In this document: positions 22,333 through 32,504 of the stretch, in pieces | Layout of the letters: every line of letters starts with the position of its first letter | How positions within the stretch are numbered: position 1 is the first letter of the stretch | NCBI GenBank assembly: GCA_905221605.1 | Contig: CAJNDS010000946.1 | Span: 674,077 to 738,076, forward strand | DNA length: 64,000 nucleotides | Source of the DNA: Symbiodinium natans | Lineage: Eukaryota; Sar; Dinophyceae; Suessiales; Symbiodiniaceae | Direction of reading: 5' to 3' | The notes under the pieces: model-generated | Database searches by the model: none | What the model was told of the DNA's origin: nothing | Seen by the model: the letters and a program-made list of their open reading frames with translations, nothing else | Made by a program: the position numbers and the translations under genes

Positions 22333-22847
22333 GCTCTAGGGTTTAGGATCTAGTGTTTAGGGTAACTAGGACCCAGAGTCGGTTTTGTGGGCTTAGGGCC
22401 GTTTCAAGCGCCTATAACAATCCGGGGCCTGAAACACATTTCCTTATAAATTAGAACACACCCAAAAAGTAAAGAGTAACAATCCCTGGCTTGCTCATTA
22501 TAAGGAAGAATATCTGGGGGGTTCTTAAGCAAACAGTAGTTCTCCCGAAGCCCTGAACCCTAAATCCAAAACCCTAAACCCTAAATAGCATGGGGATCAT
22601 GAGTGGATGCGATTGGCAATCGATAAGACACCGGGCCCTTCTTAAGGCCTATATAGGCCCGTAACCTTAAACAACTATAGGGTTGAGGGTTTAGGGTTTA
22701 GGGCTTAGTTAGGCTCAAACCTTGAATGCCGAAGCCTCCAAAAGCCAGAGAAGCTCGACACCTCCGACGTCCCATCCCCTTAGGGTTTAGGGTTTAGGGG
22801 ACACGCCTGGGAGTTTGAATTCAGCGGCACCCCTTGTCTCAAGGGAC

Positions 22848-23006
22848 GAAAGGAGGGACCCGTGTAAGGGACCTTAGGGGTTCTTTGGGGGTTATTTGGG
22901 GGGTACTTAGGTATATAGGCTTATATAGGGACTATACAAGGTACATCTAGGGACTATTTAGGGGAATAATATTAAGGGTCCCTACCAGGGTACCGTTGCC
23001 CTTGAT
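22848..23006. mobile_element. MITE family H, second copy
   Basis: GGAGGGACCCGTGTAAGGGA and AATATTAAGGGTCCCTACCA match family H in the same order. Confidence 0.6.
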
Positions 23007-23599
23007 TCTTTTGAATATAGCTTCACTGACCACATTAACGAAAAGCCCTAAACCTGACAGCCTAAACCCCAAACACCCAAAACCCCTAAAACCCTAAACC
23101 CCAAACACCCTAAACACCCCCGAAAATCCTCAAACCCTAAACTTTCTAAACCCCGCAAACCCCAAGCCTTAAACCCTATGAAAAACGGTTCCCATTCTCA
23201 TGCCCAGGTGGCGGTGCAGGCCCCAAGCCCCCAAACGCATCATCCCAAAGGATTTGAGTTTAGGGTTGAGGAGTTTAGGAGTTTAGGGTTTAGGGTTTAG
23301 GGTTTACGGTGTAGGGCGATGCCCTATCCTCGCCTCCTTTCCCCTAAGACTGGCGAGTGGCCGGCAAAGATGTACGGTCTCAGGGTCATGGCAAGCAAAG
23401 GCCCGAACCCCTGTAATGCTTTCTGATCTCTAAACCCTAAACCCGAAACCCTAAACCCTAACTGTATAGCCCTAAACCCTAAACCCTAAACCCTAAACCC
23501 TAAAACCCTAAAACCCTAAAACCCTAAACCCTAAACCCTGAACCTTAACCTATAGCCCCAAACCCTAGACCCGAATTCCCAGCTGCTTTTCCATGCCAG

Positions 23600-23656
23600 G
23601 CCTACGCTGGAAACGCGCAGCACGAACATGAGTCCCACGAGCAGACGAAGGAGCAG
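23600..23656 (+). CDS. Putative exon, His/Glu-rich helix
   Basis: TGCCAG|GCC acceptor after a pyrimidine-rich tract, GT donor (GAGCAG|GTGGCT), peptide AYAGNAQHEHESHEQTKEQ. Confidence 0.55.
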
Positions 23657-24044
23657 GTGGCTGCGGCAGGAAGAGGGGTCTGAGGAAATATGGGGGGCCC
23701 CCTGAACCGCAGAACCTGAAATCCGAACCCTAAACCCTAAACCCCAGCCCTAAACCCTAGCCCTAAACCCGAAACCCTAAACCCTAAACCCTGGGAGGCA
23801 GACGGGCCCAGATCTTTGGGGCACATGTGGGAGAGGCCCCTTTGCAGTCATGGCATCCCCTGGGCCCTGGGTGTTTGTATCTTAGGAGTTAGGCGGTTTA
23901 GGGTCTAGGGTTTAGGGTTTAGGGTTTAGGGTTTAGGGTTTAGGGTTTAGGGTTTGGGGCTTAGCATCTTGTTCGACTTGCTACCCCAAAACCCAAAACC
24001 CAACCCTAAACTCTAAACCCTAAACTTCCCAACCTTGCAAACAG

Positions 24045-24112
24045 GGCCAGGGTTAATGCCCTCAGCAAATTTCTTCCCGAGAAGCTGGAAGCCCCAGAAC
24101 TCGGGGGCCTTG
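24045..24112 (+). CDS. Putative exon, unknown protein
   Basis: AAACAG|G acceptor and GT donor (CCTTG|GTGTTT), peptide ARVNALSKFLPEKLEAPELG. CCCTAAA-type repeats upstream, TTTAGGG downstream. Confidence 0.58.
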
Positions 24113-24359
24113 GTGTTTTGGGTCTAAAGTTCTAGGGTTTTTGGGTTTAGGGCTTAGGGTTTAGGGTTTAGGGTTTCGGGTTTAGGGTTTAGGGTCTAGG
24201 GTTCTTGGGTTAGGTGCTTCAGGGTTCGGAGTGAAGCCCCTGCAATGTAACAGGCCGATGGCGTGTGCTTTGAAAAAGGGGGGGGGGGGGGGGCGGCACA
24301 CCCAAGCCCAAACCGTAAACCCTTAGCCCTCAACCCTAAAACCCTAAGATCTAATCTAA

Positions 24360-24595
24360 GACCCCAAGACTCTAAGACCCTGAGACCCTAGACCCTAAGA
24401 CCCTAAGACCCCAAGACCCCAAGACCCCAAGACCCCAAGACCCCAAGACCCCAAGACCCCAAGACCCCAAGACCCCAAGACCCCAAGACCCCAAGACCCC
24501 AAGACCCCAAGACCCCAAGACCCCAAGACCCCAAGACCCCAAGACCCCAAGACCCCAAGACCCTAGGACCCTAAGACCCTAAGACCCTAAACTCT
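24360..24595 (+). repeat. CCCAAGAC 8-bp tandem array
   Basis: About 20 near-perfect copies of CCCCAAGA/CCCTAAGA, with the T-containing form at both edges and the pure C form in the centre. This suggests local homogenisation of a telomere-derived variant. Confidence 0.93.
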
Positions 24596-24662
24596 AAGCC
24601 CTAAACCCCAAACCCGAAACCCTAAACCCTAAACCCTAAGCCCAAACACCCGCGCTCCCGAG

Positions 24663-24686
24663 GTAATGAAGGAGGTGCAAGCGTGA
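24663..24686 (+). CDS. Possible terminal exon
   Basis: CCCGAG|GTA acceptor, peptide VMKEVQA then TGA. It could be the 3' end of an upstream gene, or an exon spliced at GAG|GTGCAA. Too short to decide. Confidence 0.3.
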   Translation, partial: VMKEVQA

Positions 24687-25331
24687 CCCCGGCTGATTTG
24701 AGGTGTTCGGGGACAAGATTGAGGGTTCCCTAACCCTAAACCCTAAGCCCTCAAATTAGGTTGGGGGGGGGGGGGGGGGGGGCGGGGGCCTGGACTGGAA
24801 GCAGGGTTGGGCCTGTTGCTCTCGCCGCTTGAAACCCGAAACTTTTTGAGCACTGAAGCCCGAAAGACCCTCAAAAAGCCATGAAGCTCAAACCCTCCAA
24901 TCACCTAAATAAAGGTTCTTAACCCTCAACCCAAAAACCCTGAAGTTCAAACCTCTAAAGAATCACCCAAATAAAGAACCCTAAACCCTTTAACCCTAGA
25001 CCCCTTTGGCAGACGTAGATCTCTCACCTTTCGTGGGCAGGTGGCACCTGTACCCTAAACCCTAAACCCCTAAACCCTAAACCCTAAACCCGAAACCCTA
25101 AACCCTAAACCCTAAACCCTGAACCCTAAACCCCTAAAGAGACTTTTGGCGCCTAGAGAGCTCTGCTTCGGCCTTCACTGGGCTTTGGAGTACTACACTT
25201 TAATACTTTTTTGGTTCTGGGTTCCTATTATTGCTACTTATTACCTAAAAAATATATACCTTTTTTTTTTCAGGGTCTACTCCAAAGCTAAGTTCAAGTC
25301 GTAACACAACTTGCAGAATCATGCAATGCAG

Positions 25332-25351
25332 GCCCTGCAAGGAGAAGCTGG
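25332..25351 (+). CDS. Possible micro-exon
   Basis: ATGCAG|GCC acceptor, donor at the start of TTTAGGG, peptide ALQGEA. The longer reading NHAMQALQGEA starts at an upstream AG. Confidence 0.3.
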
Positions 25352-25502
25352 GTTTAGGGTTTAGGGTTCGGGGGTTCGGGGTTTAGGGTTTAGGGTTTAG
25401 GGTTCAGGATTTAGGGTTTAGGGTTTAGGGTTTAGGGCTAGAGTGTAAGGTTTCGGGTTTCGGTTGCCGGCCTCGAGGGTTGAAGGCTTGGCCCAATGCC
25501 AG

Positions 25503-25558
25503 GCATGAGCAGAAGCGCGTTGACGCTGCCATCCTCCTCCAGTGGCCTCTCGGTGCTG
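25503..25558 (+). CDS. Putative exon, frame uncertain
   Basis: TGCCAG|GC acceptor and GT donor (GGTGCTG|GTCTAA). Frames give EQKRVDAAILLQWPLGA or SRSALTLPSSSSGLSVL. A CCCTAAA array follows instead of TTTAGGG. Confidence 0.4.
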
Positions 25559-25859
25559 GTCTAAACCCTAAACCCTAAACCCTAAACCCTAAACCCTAAA
25601 CCCTAAACCCTAAACCCTAAACCCTAAACCCTAAAACCTAAAACCCTAAACCCTTGAACCCTGAGGCCCCAAGCCTGAGGCCCTCCATCCTAGTTTTAGG
25701 GTTTGAGGTTCAGGGTTCAGGGTTTAGGGTTTAGGGTTTCGGGTTTGGGGTTTAGGGTTAAGGGCTCAGCTGAGGATGATCCGCAAGAAGCTCCGAGCGC
25801 GAGCCGAGCGCTGCTCGGCAGAATGCTGGGCATAAACGAAGTGCAGGGCCGGCTGTGGT

Positions 25860-27090
25860 TGAGATTGGCCCAGTTGGGGAATTCGGTGCCCTCCATAATC
25901 TGATTTTCATGCGAATTCCAAGTCCAACTCGAACTCTTTCATTATAGCATGTTGTATTATGTTGCCGTAAACCCTAAACCTCAAATCCTCAACCCAAAGG
26001 GTTTTGGGCTTACAAGGTGTCTTCCTTGCTGCCGTAGTTCTTCGCCGTGCTCGTGGCCTTGTTGGCACCCGTCGCCGTATTTGCCACCGCAATCGTAGCC
26101 GTGCTACCGAAGGCCAAAGCCTATGAATTAGGGTTTAGGGTTTAGGGTTTAAGGTTTCCATACTCAAATCCATTGCACGGAAGTAGGGACTTCTATCAGT
26201 TCACAGGCTTTGTGTTCCTCAGGTAGAGTGAAGGAATGCCAAAAGCAGCAGAAGGCCCGAGTGATGGCCTGAAGCCTCCAAACCTGACACCTTCCAGTGC
26301 TCAGTTCTTGGGTTGCAAGGAATGCAGCCGTACTACGACTTCTCAAAAGCGCGCGGCTCAAGGGTATCGGACATTGAATGAAGCTGTCTTTGCTGCTGGT
26401 AGCCCCCCGAAACGCCCTAAACCCTCGACCCTGAATCCCAAACCCTACAAGCTCCCAAAAAAGCCCGCCCCAGCTGGAACAATGGTCCGCTTTGCTCGCA
26501 CGTACATGTGAGGACCCAGGGAGGAACTCAAGAAGCCCCCAAAGCCCTGAAGGCTTAAGGTCCTAAACCCCTCCTGGCCTTCATCTAGGCATGTGCCCAC
26601 CGAGCAAAGAGTTACTTTCGCACGCAGAAGCCTTAAACCCTAAACAATCAACCCAAAGCCCTGCAAATCCAGGGCTGGGAATAGGCGTAGACATGGGGCG
26701 TGTTTATCTCCAGCGGTGAACACGAATGCACGTTTTTGACAACTAGCAATTTGCTGAAGAACCTCCCTAAAAGTAAAAGTCTTCTTCCACGTAAGGGAAG
26801 TATAAGGGTTTTTTATCTTTCGCTTTTTGGGGTTCTTTAACAAGCAGTAGACGACTGGCTAAAGCCCTCAGCCCTTAGGCCTTTGATTTCCCAACCCCGA
26901 GTCTTGGTCGTTTGGTTGTTTGTTCAGCTTTCCGAGGTTATTGGCTTCCCTAAGTTGTAAGACAGTCCCAGCATGCCCTGAAGCCCTGACTGATCAAAAA
27001 CCCCTAAACCTCGAAAACCCATACATCCCAGGACAATTAAAACCCCATAAAGCCCTTGAAGCCCCAATAGAGCCCCAGAACCCCCAACCC
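25860..27090. other. 1.2-kb mostly unique stretch, nothing recognised
   Basis: Few telomere units (26132-26150). Open frames at 26236-26511 (+) and 25907-26092, 26164-26361, 26640-26843 (-) overlap and match no family known to me. Confidence 0.3.
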
Positions 27091-27173
27091 AAGCAACCCT
27101 AAACCCTAAACCCTAAACCCTAAACCCTAAACCCTAAACCCTAAACCCTAAAACCTAAATCCTGAGTCCAAAG

Positions 27174-27236
27174 GATGAGCAGGTGCAGCAGAAGGTGCGG
27201 CAGAGGACTCTGGCCGACCCTGGGATTGCACGGAGG
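27174..27236 (+). CDS. Putative exon, unknown protein
   Basis: CCAAAG|GAT acceptor shortly after a CCCTAAA array. Twenty-one codons including EQVQQKVRQRTLADPGIARR; GC donor (CGGAGG|GCTCTT), with a stop 12 nt later. TTTAGGG begins about 30 nt downstream. Confidence 0.58.
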
Positions 27237-27579
27237 GCTCTTAAGTGACCCTTAGCGGGGGGGGGTTTAGGGTTTAGGGTTTAGGGTTTAGGGTTTAGGG
27301 TTTAGGGGGGGGGGGGGGCGGGGGTAGGGGGGTTCAAGTTTAGGGTTTAGGGATCTGGCGCCCCCTAAACCCTAAACATCCCTAAACCCTAAACCCTAAA
27401 CCCTTAACTCTAAACCCTAAACCCTAAGCAAAAGGGAGGTTTGGGGTGTTTGAGGTTTGGTTTTGGGTGTAGGGGTTTAGGGGTTTAGGGTTTAGGGTTT
27501 GAGGGTTTAGGTGGTTTCGGGCTACTAGGGGACCTTGGAGGGAAACGGGCTTGAGGGCCCAGGGCTTCTCATCCTGGAG

Positions 27580-27804
27580 TACTTGGAGGTTCAGGGCACT
27601 TGTTATCCGAATAGGGTTTAGGGTTTAGGGTTGAGGGTTTAGGGTTTAGGGTTTAGGGTTTACGGCTTAGGGTTTAGGGTTCAGGCCCAGTACTAACTGT
27701 TACTTATCACCCAAAGATAGCCATACTAGGGCACTTAAGGGGCCTATAAGTGAGTTTTTAGTACAGTTCTAATTGGTTAATAAGTACCACGAACCTCCAA
27801 GTAG
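27580..27804. mobile_element. MITE family E, expanded by telomere arrays
   Basis: Ends TACTTGGAGGTTC and GAACCTCCAAGTA are reverse complements. The interior carries TTTAGGG arrays at 27613-27686. Confidence 0.72.
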
Positions 27805-28295
27805 GGTTTGTGGGGCCTAGCGGGCTTGACAGGGTTTGGGTTGATAGAGTTTAAAGCTTATGGGGTTTGTAGTGCCTTTGTATAGTCTTGGGGTTTAGTG
27901 GTTTAGGGGTTTTGGGGTGTAGGGTTGGTTCAGGCGTTTCTTTAGGGTTTGGATGTTGAGGTTCCGGGCTTAATTTGGGTCTTTGGGTTTTGCAGGGTGC
28001 GGAACCCTTGTTTTTTTTTTTTTGTTTTTCATTTTTGGGCGGGGGGGGGGGGGGGGGGGGGCGGGGGAGTTGCTAGGAAGCCCGTAGGTTCCCTTTTTGA
28101 CCCTTGCAGGGTTCCTTTTATTGGGCTTGGGGAAGCGGGGCCCTCAAGCCCAAGCCCCTAACCCCCCCCAACGTGACGTGCCTAGATGCCAAGCTGACTG
28201 AATAACCCTAAACCCTAAACCCCCAACCCTAAACCCTAAACCCTAAACCCTAAACCCTAAACCCTAAGGGCTCGAGCCAGAACCATTGCGCTAAG

Positions 28296-28335
28296 GTGTG
28301 GATTGCGGCCTTCTACAGCATGCGGAGGACCTGGG
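28296..28335 (+). CDS. Putative exon, unknown protein
   Basis: GCTAAG|GTG acceptor, GT donor (TGGG|GTCGGA), peptide VWIAAFYSMRRTW. It lies between a CCCTAAA array and a long TTTAGGG array. Confidence 0.5.
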
Positions 28336-28389
28336 GTCGGACGGGTTCAGGCGTTGAGAGGTCAGGGTGTGGCTGGACTCAAACGGGCT

Positions 28390-28515
28390 GCTAGGGTTTA
28401 GGGTTTAGGGTTTAGGGTTTAGGGTTTAGGGTTTAGGGTTTAGGGTTTAGGGTTTAGGGTTTAGGGTTTAGGGTTCAGGGTTTAGGGTTTAGGGTTTAGG
28501 GTTTAGGGTTTAGGG
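28390..28515 (+). repeat. TTTAGGG array, about 18 units
   Basis: One TTCAGGG variant. Confidence 0.95.
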
Positions 28516-28526
28516 GAGCCGCCCTA

Positions 28527-28612
28527 CTTGGAGGTTCATGGGCAGTTTTAGGTAGGGTTACACGTATGGTACTTCTATTTACAACCCCATGTGGGGTACT
28601 AACCCTGCTGCG
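28527..28612. mobile_element. MITE family E, left end only
   Basis: CTTGGAGGTTCATGGGCAGT follows a TTTAGGG array; the right arm is not found. Confidence 0.45.
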
Positions 28613-29082
28613 CACCACGACTGAAAGCAGACCCGAAGTGCGGATCTCGAAATCCTGAAGCCCTAAGCCCTGATCCCTGAAGGACTCCGAAGCCTCAGCA
28701 CCCCAGAATCCCGGAAGCCCGAAGCCCTAACCCTGAGGAACCAACACCCCGCACTTTATCAAGCCTAAGAACGCTCAACCCTGAACCCTAAACCCTAAAC
28801 CCTAAACCCTAAACCCTAAACCCTAAACCCTAAACCCTAAACCCTACGTGGCCCCGAAGGTCCCTTGTAAGGGTCCCTTCTTTAGTCCCTTGACTATAAG
28901 CCCTATATGAGAGAGAGGGCGTTTCTATTCCTGTGATTGATGGGTGTGTATAGGGTTCCTTCTTAATTTTAAGCTTCGTCTTGGTGAGGGTTTATGTTCC
29001 TTTTGGGGATACTAACAAACCCAGCCCTAAACCCTAAACCCCAAGCCCTAAACCCTAAACCTAAACCTTGAACTCGTGAAAG

Positions 29083-29107
29083 GCTGCAAGAGAAGCTGGA
29101 CGAAGCT
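29083..29107 (+). CDS. Putative short coiled-coil exon
   Basis: GTGAAAG|G acceptor, GC donor (GAAGCT|GCCGGG), peptide LQEKLDEA. The donor context is identical to that of SMC1 exon 12. Confidence 0.45.
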
Positions 29108-29689
29108 GCCGGGGCACCTGTCAGTTGGGGGGTATTCCCTCGTTGCTTCGGGCTGGGTTGAGGGTTTGAAGGGTTTAGGGTTTAGGGTTCAGGTTTTAGG
29201 GTTTAGGGTTTAGGGTTTGGGTTTGGGCTTTGAGGGTTTAGGATTTGAGGGTGTTGGGTTTGGGGCTTTTAGGGTTGCGGTTTCAAGTCGGCCGAAAGGA
29301 TTGAGATTTTCTATGGGCCCAGACCGGTGCAGCGCAAAGGCCCGCAATCCCTGAAAGCCCAAACCCTCATGCCCTACAAGCCTATAAGCCCTGAGTTTAA
29401 AAAGCCCAAAACCCCCAAATCTTCTCAACACCATAAACCCTAACCCTAAACCCGAAACCCTGATGGAGCCCGGGCGCCGCTCGAGCCCTTAGGGTTTGGG
29501 GTTTAGGGTTTAGGGTTTAGGGTTTAGGGTTGGAGCACCTTTCGGTTTGGTGTGCACAGCTTGATTGGGTTTAGGGTGTCGTGTTTCGGGCTTAGGCGTT
29601 GATGGTATGTTACCCCAAAGCCCCGAAACGCCCTATAAACCCTATAAGCCGAACCCTAGAAACCCGAGAAACCCTTTGAACCCTCTAGA

Positions 29690-29785
29690 TATTGGGAGTT
29701 TACGAAAACAAGGCACCCCCTATCATAGACCCCAAGTAGGATCCCCTTAGAATATGGACCCCCAAACAAGGTACCCTAGTTGCGG
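29690..29785. mobile_element. Repeat family J, half element
   Basis: GGGAGTTTACGAAAACAAGG and CAAACAAGGTACCCTAGTTG correspond to the right half of the 36546 copy. Confidence 0.5.
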
Positions 29786-29906
29786 AACCCCTGCAAAGCC
29801 TTCACCCACCCCAACGCACCTAAACCATAAAGACCCTAAACCCTAAACCCTAAACCCTAAACCCTAAACCCTAAACCCTAAACCCCTGGATCCCTTCACA
29901 AAAAAG

Positions 29907-29953
29907 GACCTCAAGGAGAAGCGCATGCAGAAGTATTTCGAAGCGAAGCTCGG
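29907..29953 (+). CDS. Putative exon, highly charged helix
   Basis: AAAAAG|GAC acceptor after a CCCTAAA array, peptide DLKEKRMQKYFEAKL. A GC donor at 29954 is assumed. The frame runs on to a TAG at 29988, so a terminal exon is possible. TTTAGGG follows at 30008. Confidence 0.55.
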
Positions 29954-30202
29954 GCAGCGATTGATGAACTTCCACTGCTGCACTTCATAGGATTTCAATG
30001 CAAAGGGGGTTTAGGGTTTAGGGTCTAGGGTTTAGGGTTTAGGGTTTAGGGTTTAGGGTGCCTGAAACGGTTGCTGAACTTTTCCTTTAACCTCTCAAAA
30101 CTGAAGAAGCCCCAGACCCCCAACCCGAAACCCTAATCCGACTAGGGCCTGAGTGCCCGTTTTTTCGGCTTTACGTTCCCTTCTCTTCTAAGCCCCTTAC
30201 CC

Positions 30203-30285
30203 TAAATCCTAAACCCTAAACCCTAAACCCTAAACCCTAAACCCTAAACCCTAAACCCTAAACCCTAAACCCTAAACCCTAAACC
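30203..30285 (+). repeat. CCCTAAA array, about 12 units
   Basis: Perfect heptamers, followed by the GTTACTCTTGGGTCT end of repeat family C. Confidence 0.95.
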
Positions 30286-30649
30286 TTGTTTGTCCCAGGT
30301 TACTCTTGGGTCTAACTATTCGGGTGGCTGGGGGCCTGCGTTTGGGTTTAGGGGAAAGTGATGCTGCCAAGCCCTGAAAGGATCCGCAGGGCATCTTCAG
30401 GGTTTAGGGTTTAGGGTTTAGGGTTTAGAACCTTCAAACCACACCACGGCACCCTCAACCCTGCCGCCAAAAAACCGCTCCCCGAAATGCCTGGCCCCCA
30501 GCACTTGTGTGTTTAGAGTTTAGGGTTTAGGGTTTAGGGTTTAGGGTTTAGGGTTTAGCTTTAGGCGGGGCAGGGGGGAAGTCGCCTCGAAACCCTCAAC
30601 CCCAAAGCCTTCTGAATCCCGAACCTGCATCTTGGCGTCTCGAAGCGAG

Positions 30650-30678
30650 GATGGACAAGTATGGCCCCGGCCTTAGCT
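30650..30678 (+). CDS. Possible short exon
   Basis: GCGAG|G acceptor, peptide MDKYGPGLS, donor AGCT|GTGGCT. Flanking repeats are less regular. Confidence 0.35.
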
Positions 30679-30825
30679 GTGGCTGGGAGGAAGGGGGGGG
30701 GGAGGGTGGGGGAGGGTTTGGGGTGGGGGTAGGGTTCAGCATTTTAGGGTTTAGGGTTTAGGGTTTAGGTTTAGGGTTTAGGGTTTAGGGTTTAGGGTTT
30801 AGGGTTTAGGGTTTAGGGTTTAGCT

Positions 30826-31484
30826 ATCCCCCCGACAAGCGGGTGAGGTTTTAGGGTTCCCAGAACTTCGAAAGAAGGTTCCGAGTCTAAACAAAAAGTC
30901 AGCCAAGTCTCGGATGACAGTAGGGCTTAGTGTATATACAGGGTTTAGAAGATTATTCCGAAGCTCGACCCTAGGAAAGCACAAGAATGCGACAGCCCAG
31001 GCATGTGCCTCCGGCCCCTTAACCCGTCTGAAGTTACTTCGACCTTTGCAGATGCAGGTCATGTCCTGCTTGTTCAGAATGCTGTACCCTCGCCTGGCCC
31101 TAGAACCCCCTAAAGCCCTGGACCCTAATCGCCTTGAGCCCCTCAAACCCTAGCAGCCCCAGACCTGAGAACTCCCTGCAGCCCCTGACCCAGAGCCGCC
31201 TCCGCCGCCGCCACCGCTTGAGCCTCCGCCGTCGCCGGAGGCGCTTTTGGGGTTTGGGGAGCTTAAGGGCTTGTGTTTTTCTGGTGCGTGGGATTTGGGG
31301 GGTTCGGGGTTGTGGAGCTTTAGGGTCTGGAGCTTTAAGGGCTGTAGGGTGTTTGGGACTTGGGACTTAGAGGCATCCTTGAACCTAAACCATATAAACC
31401 CTAAAACCGAATCCCTTGAACCCTGAGTCCTTAACCCGTCCCCGAGGCTCCCGAGTTCTTCGTGATAGCGCCCCCTGTATCCAG
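30826..31484. other. Unique sequence between TTTAGGG array and 66-bp repeat
   Basis: Non-repetitive, GC-moderate. A + frame from 30914 to 31153 and overlapping minus frames are open but resemble no known protein. A CCGCCGCC-type triplet run is at 31195-31240. No exon called. Confidence 0.3.
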
Positions 31485-31900
31485 ACGTGATGCGCCCGAG
31501 TGGGCCTGCTGATGCCGATGATACGCCGGCTTTGGGGCCAGCCGCAGCTGACGCTGATGATGCGCCCGGGGCCTGCTGATGCTGATAATGCTCCGGCTTT
31601 GGGCCCAGCTGACGCTCATGACACGCCCGGGTGGGGATGCTGATGCTCAGGACGTGCCGGCTTTGGGGCCAGCTGACGCACATGAAGCGCCCGAGCGGGT
31701 CTGCTAATGCTGATGATACGCCGGCTTTGGGGCCAGCTGACGCTCAATGACGCGCCCGGGTGCGGTGGGCCTGCTGATGCTGATGATGCGCCGGATTTGG
31801 GGCCAGCTTACGCTCGTGATGCGCCCGGGTGGGCCCTCATGATGCTCCGGATTTGGGCCAGCTGACGCTCATGCTGCGTCTCGGTGGGCCTGCGTTGAAG
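31485..31900 (+). repeat. GC-rich tandem repeat, unit about 66 bp
   Basis: Six to seven diverged units sharing GATGCGCCCGGGTGGGCCTG, CTGCTGATGCTGATGAT and CCGGCTTTGGGGCCAGCTGA. The + strand reads as Ala-Asp-rich peptide in places, but insertions break the frame. The long minus-strand frame here is a product of the repeat. Confidence 0.85.
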
Positions 31901-32067
31901 TTGCGTCAGGTTCAAATCTGTAGCGTTTAGTCTCATGGAAGCGTATACTAGTGGACATGGCCGATCGGAAGATCACAGAACCGCCCTAGGGTCTAGGAAC
32001 GGAGGTAAGGTGCCCTAGAATAGACCCTGAACACTCCCATCCTTCCTGGGGCGAAATACTCGCACAG

Positions 32068-32106
32068 GACGAGGAGTTGCCAGGACCTCGTTTTTGCGTC
32101 GAGCCG
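32068..32106 (+). CDS. Putative exon, unknown protein
   Basis: GCACAG|GAC acceptor, GT donor (GAGCCG|GTGGGG), 13 codons DEELPGPRFCVEP, phase 0. Confidence 0.5.
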
Positions 32107-32321
32107 GTGGGGTTCAGGCTTTGAGGACAGGCGCTGGGATTTCATACGCCCCTAAACTTTAAACCCTACAAACTCTAAACCCTAAACCCTAAACCCTAAA
32201 CCCCAAGCCCTAAAGTGATTTCAGGGCCCTAATGCCTTCCAGCAGAGACTGGGACCCAGAGTGGGCCCTTGTTCCCCTTTTGTAGCAAGCCCCTTTAAAC
32301 CCAAGAAGGGCACCCCCCCCC

Positions 32322-32504
32322 CCCCCCTTGTATTCCCATGTTTAGGGTTTAGGGTTTAGGGTTTAGGGTCTACGAAAACTAAGTGGCTCTTAAGAAGCCC
32401 TACGCCGGCTGACGGTTTCAGAGGGTCTCAGAGCTTGACGCCACTGCCCTTTACACCCTAAACCCTACACCCTAAACCCTAAACCCCCCTTGTACTCCCA
32501 TGTT
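32322..32504. mobile_element. 85-bp repeat with telomeric flanks inside a 21-bp direct repeat
   Basis: CCCCCCTTGTATTCCCATGTT (one base over the limit is not shown in full elsewhere) is represented by CCCCCTTGTATTCCCATGTT at 32323-32342 and CCCCCTTGTACTCCCATGTT at 32485-32504. Between them are three TTTAGGG units, the 85-bp core (32366-32450) and CCCTAAA units. The layout is that of an insertion with a target-site duplication. Confidence 0.6.

Noticed and set aside
27556-27588. Putative exon GPGLLILEYLE
   Set aside because: Its 3' half is the terminal inverted repeat of a family E MITE, so the apparent donor is part of the element.
31150-31683. 177-codon minus-strand frame
   Set aside because: Lies over the 66-bp tandem repeat and a CCGCCG-type run; a product of the repeats.
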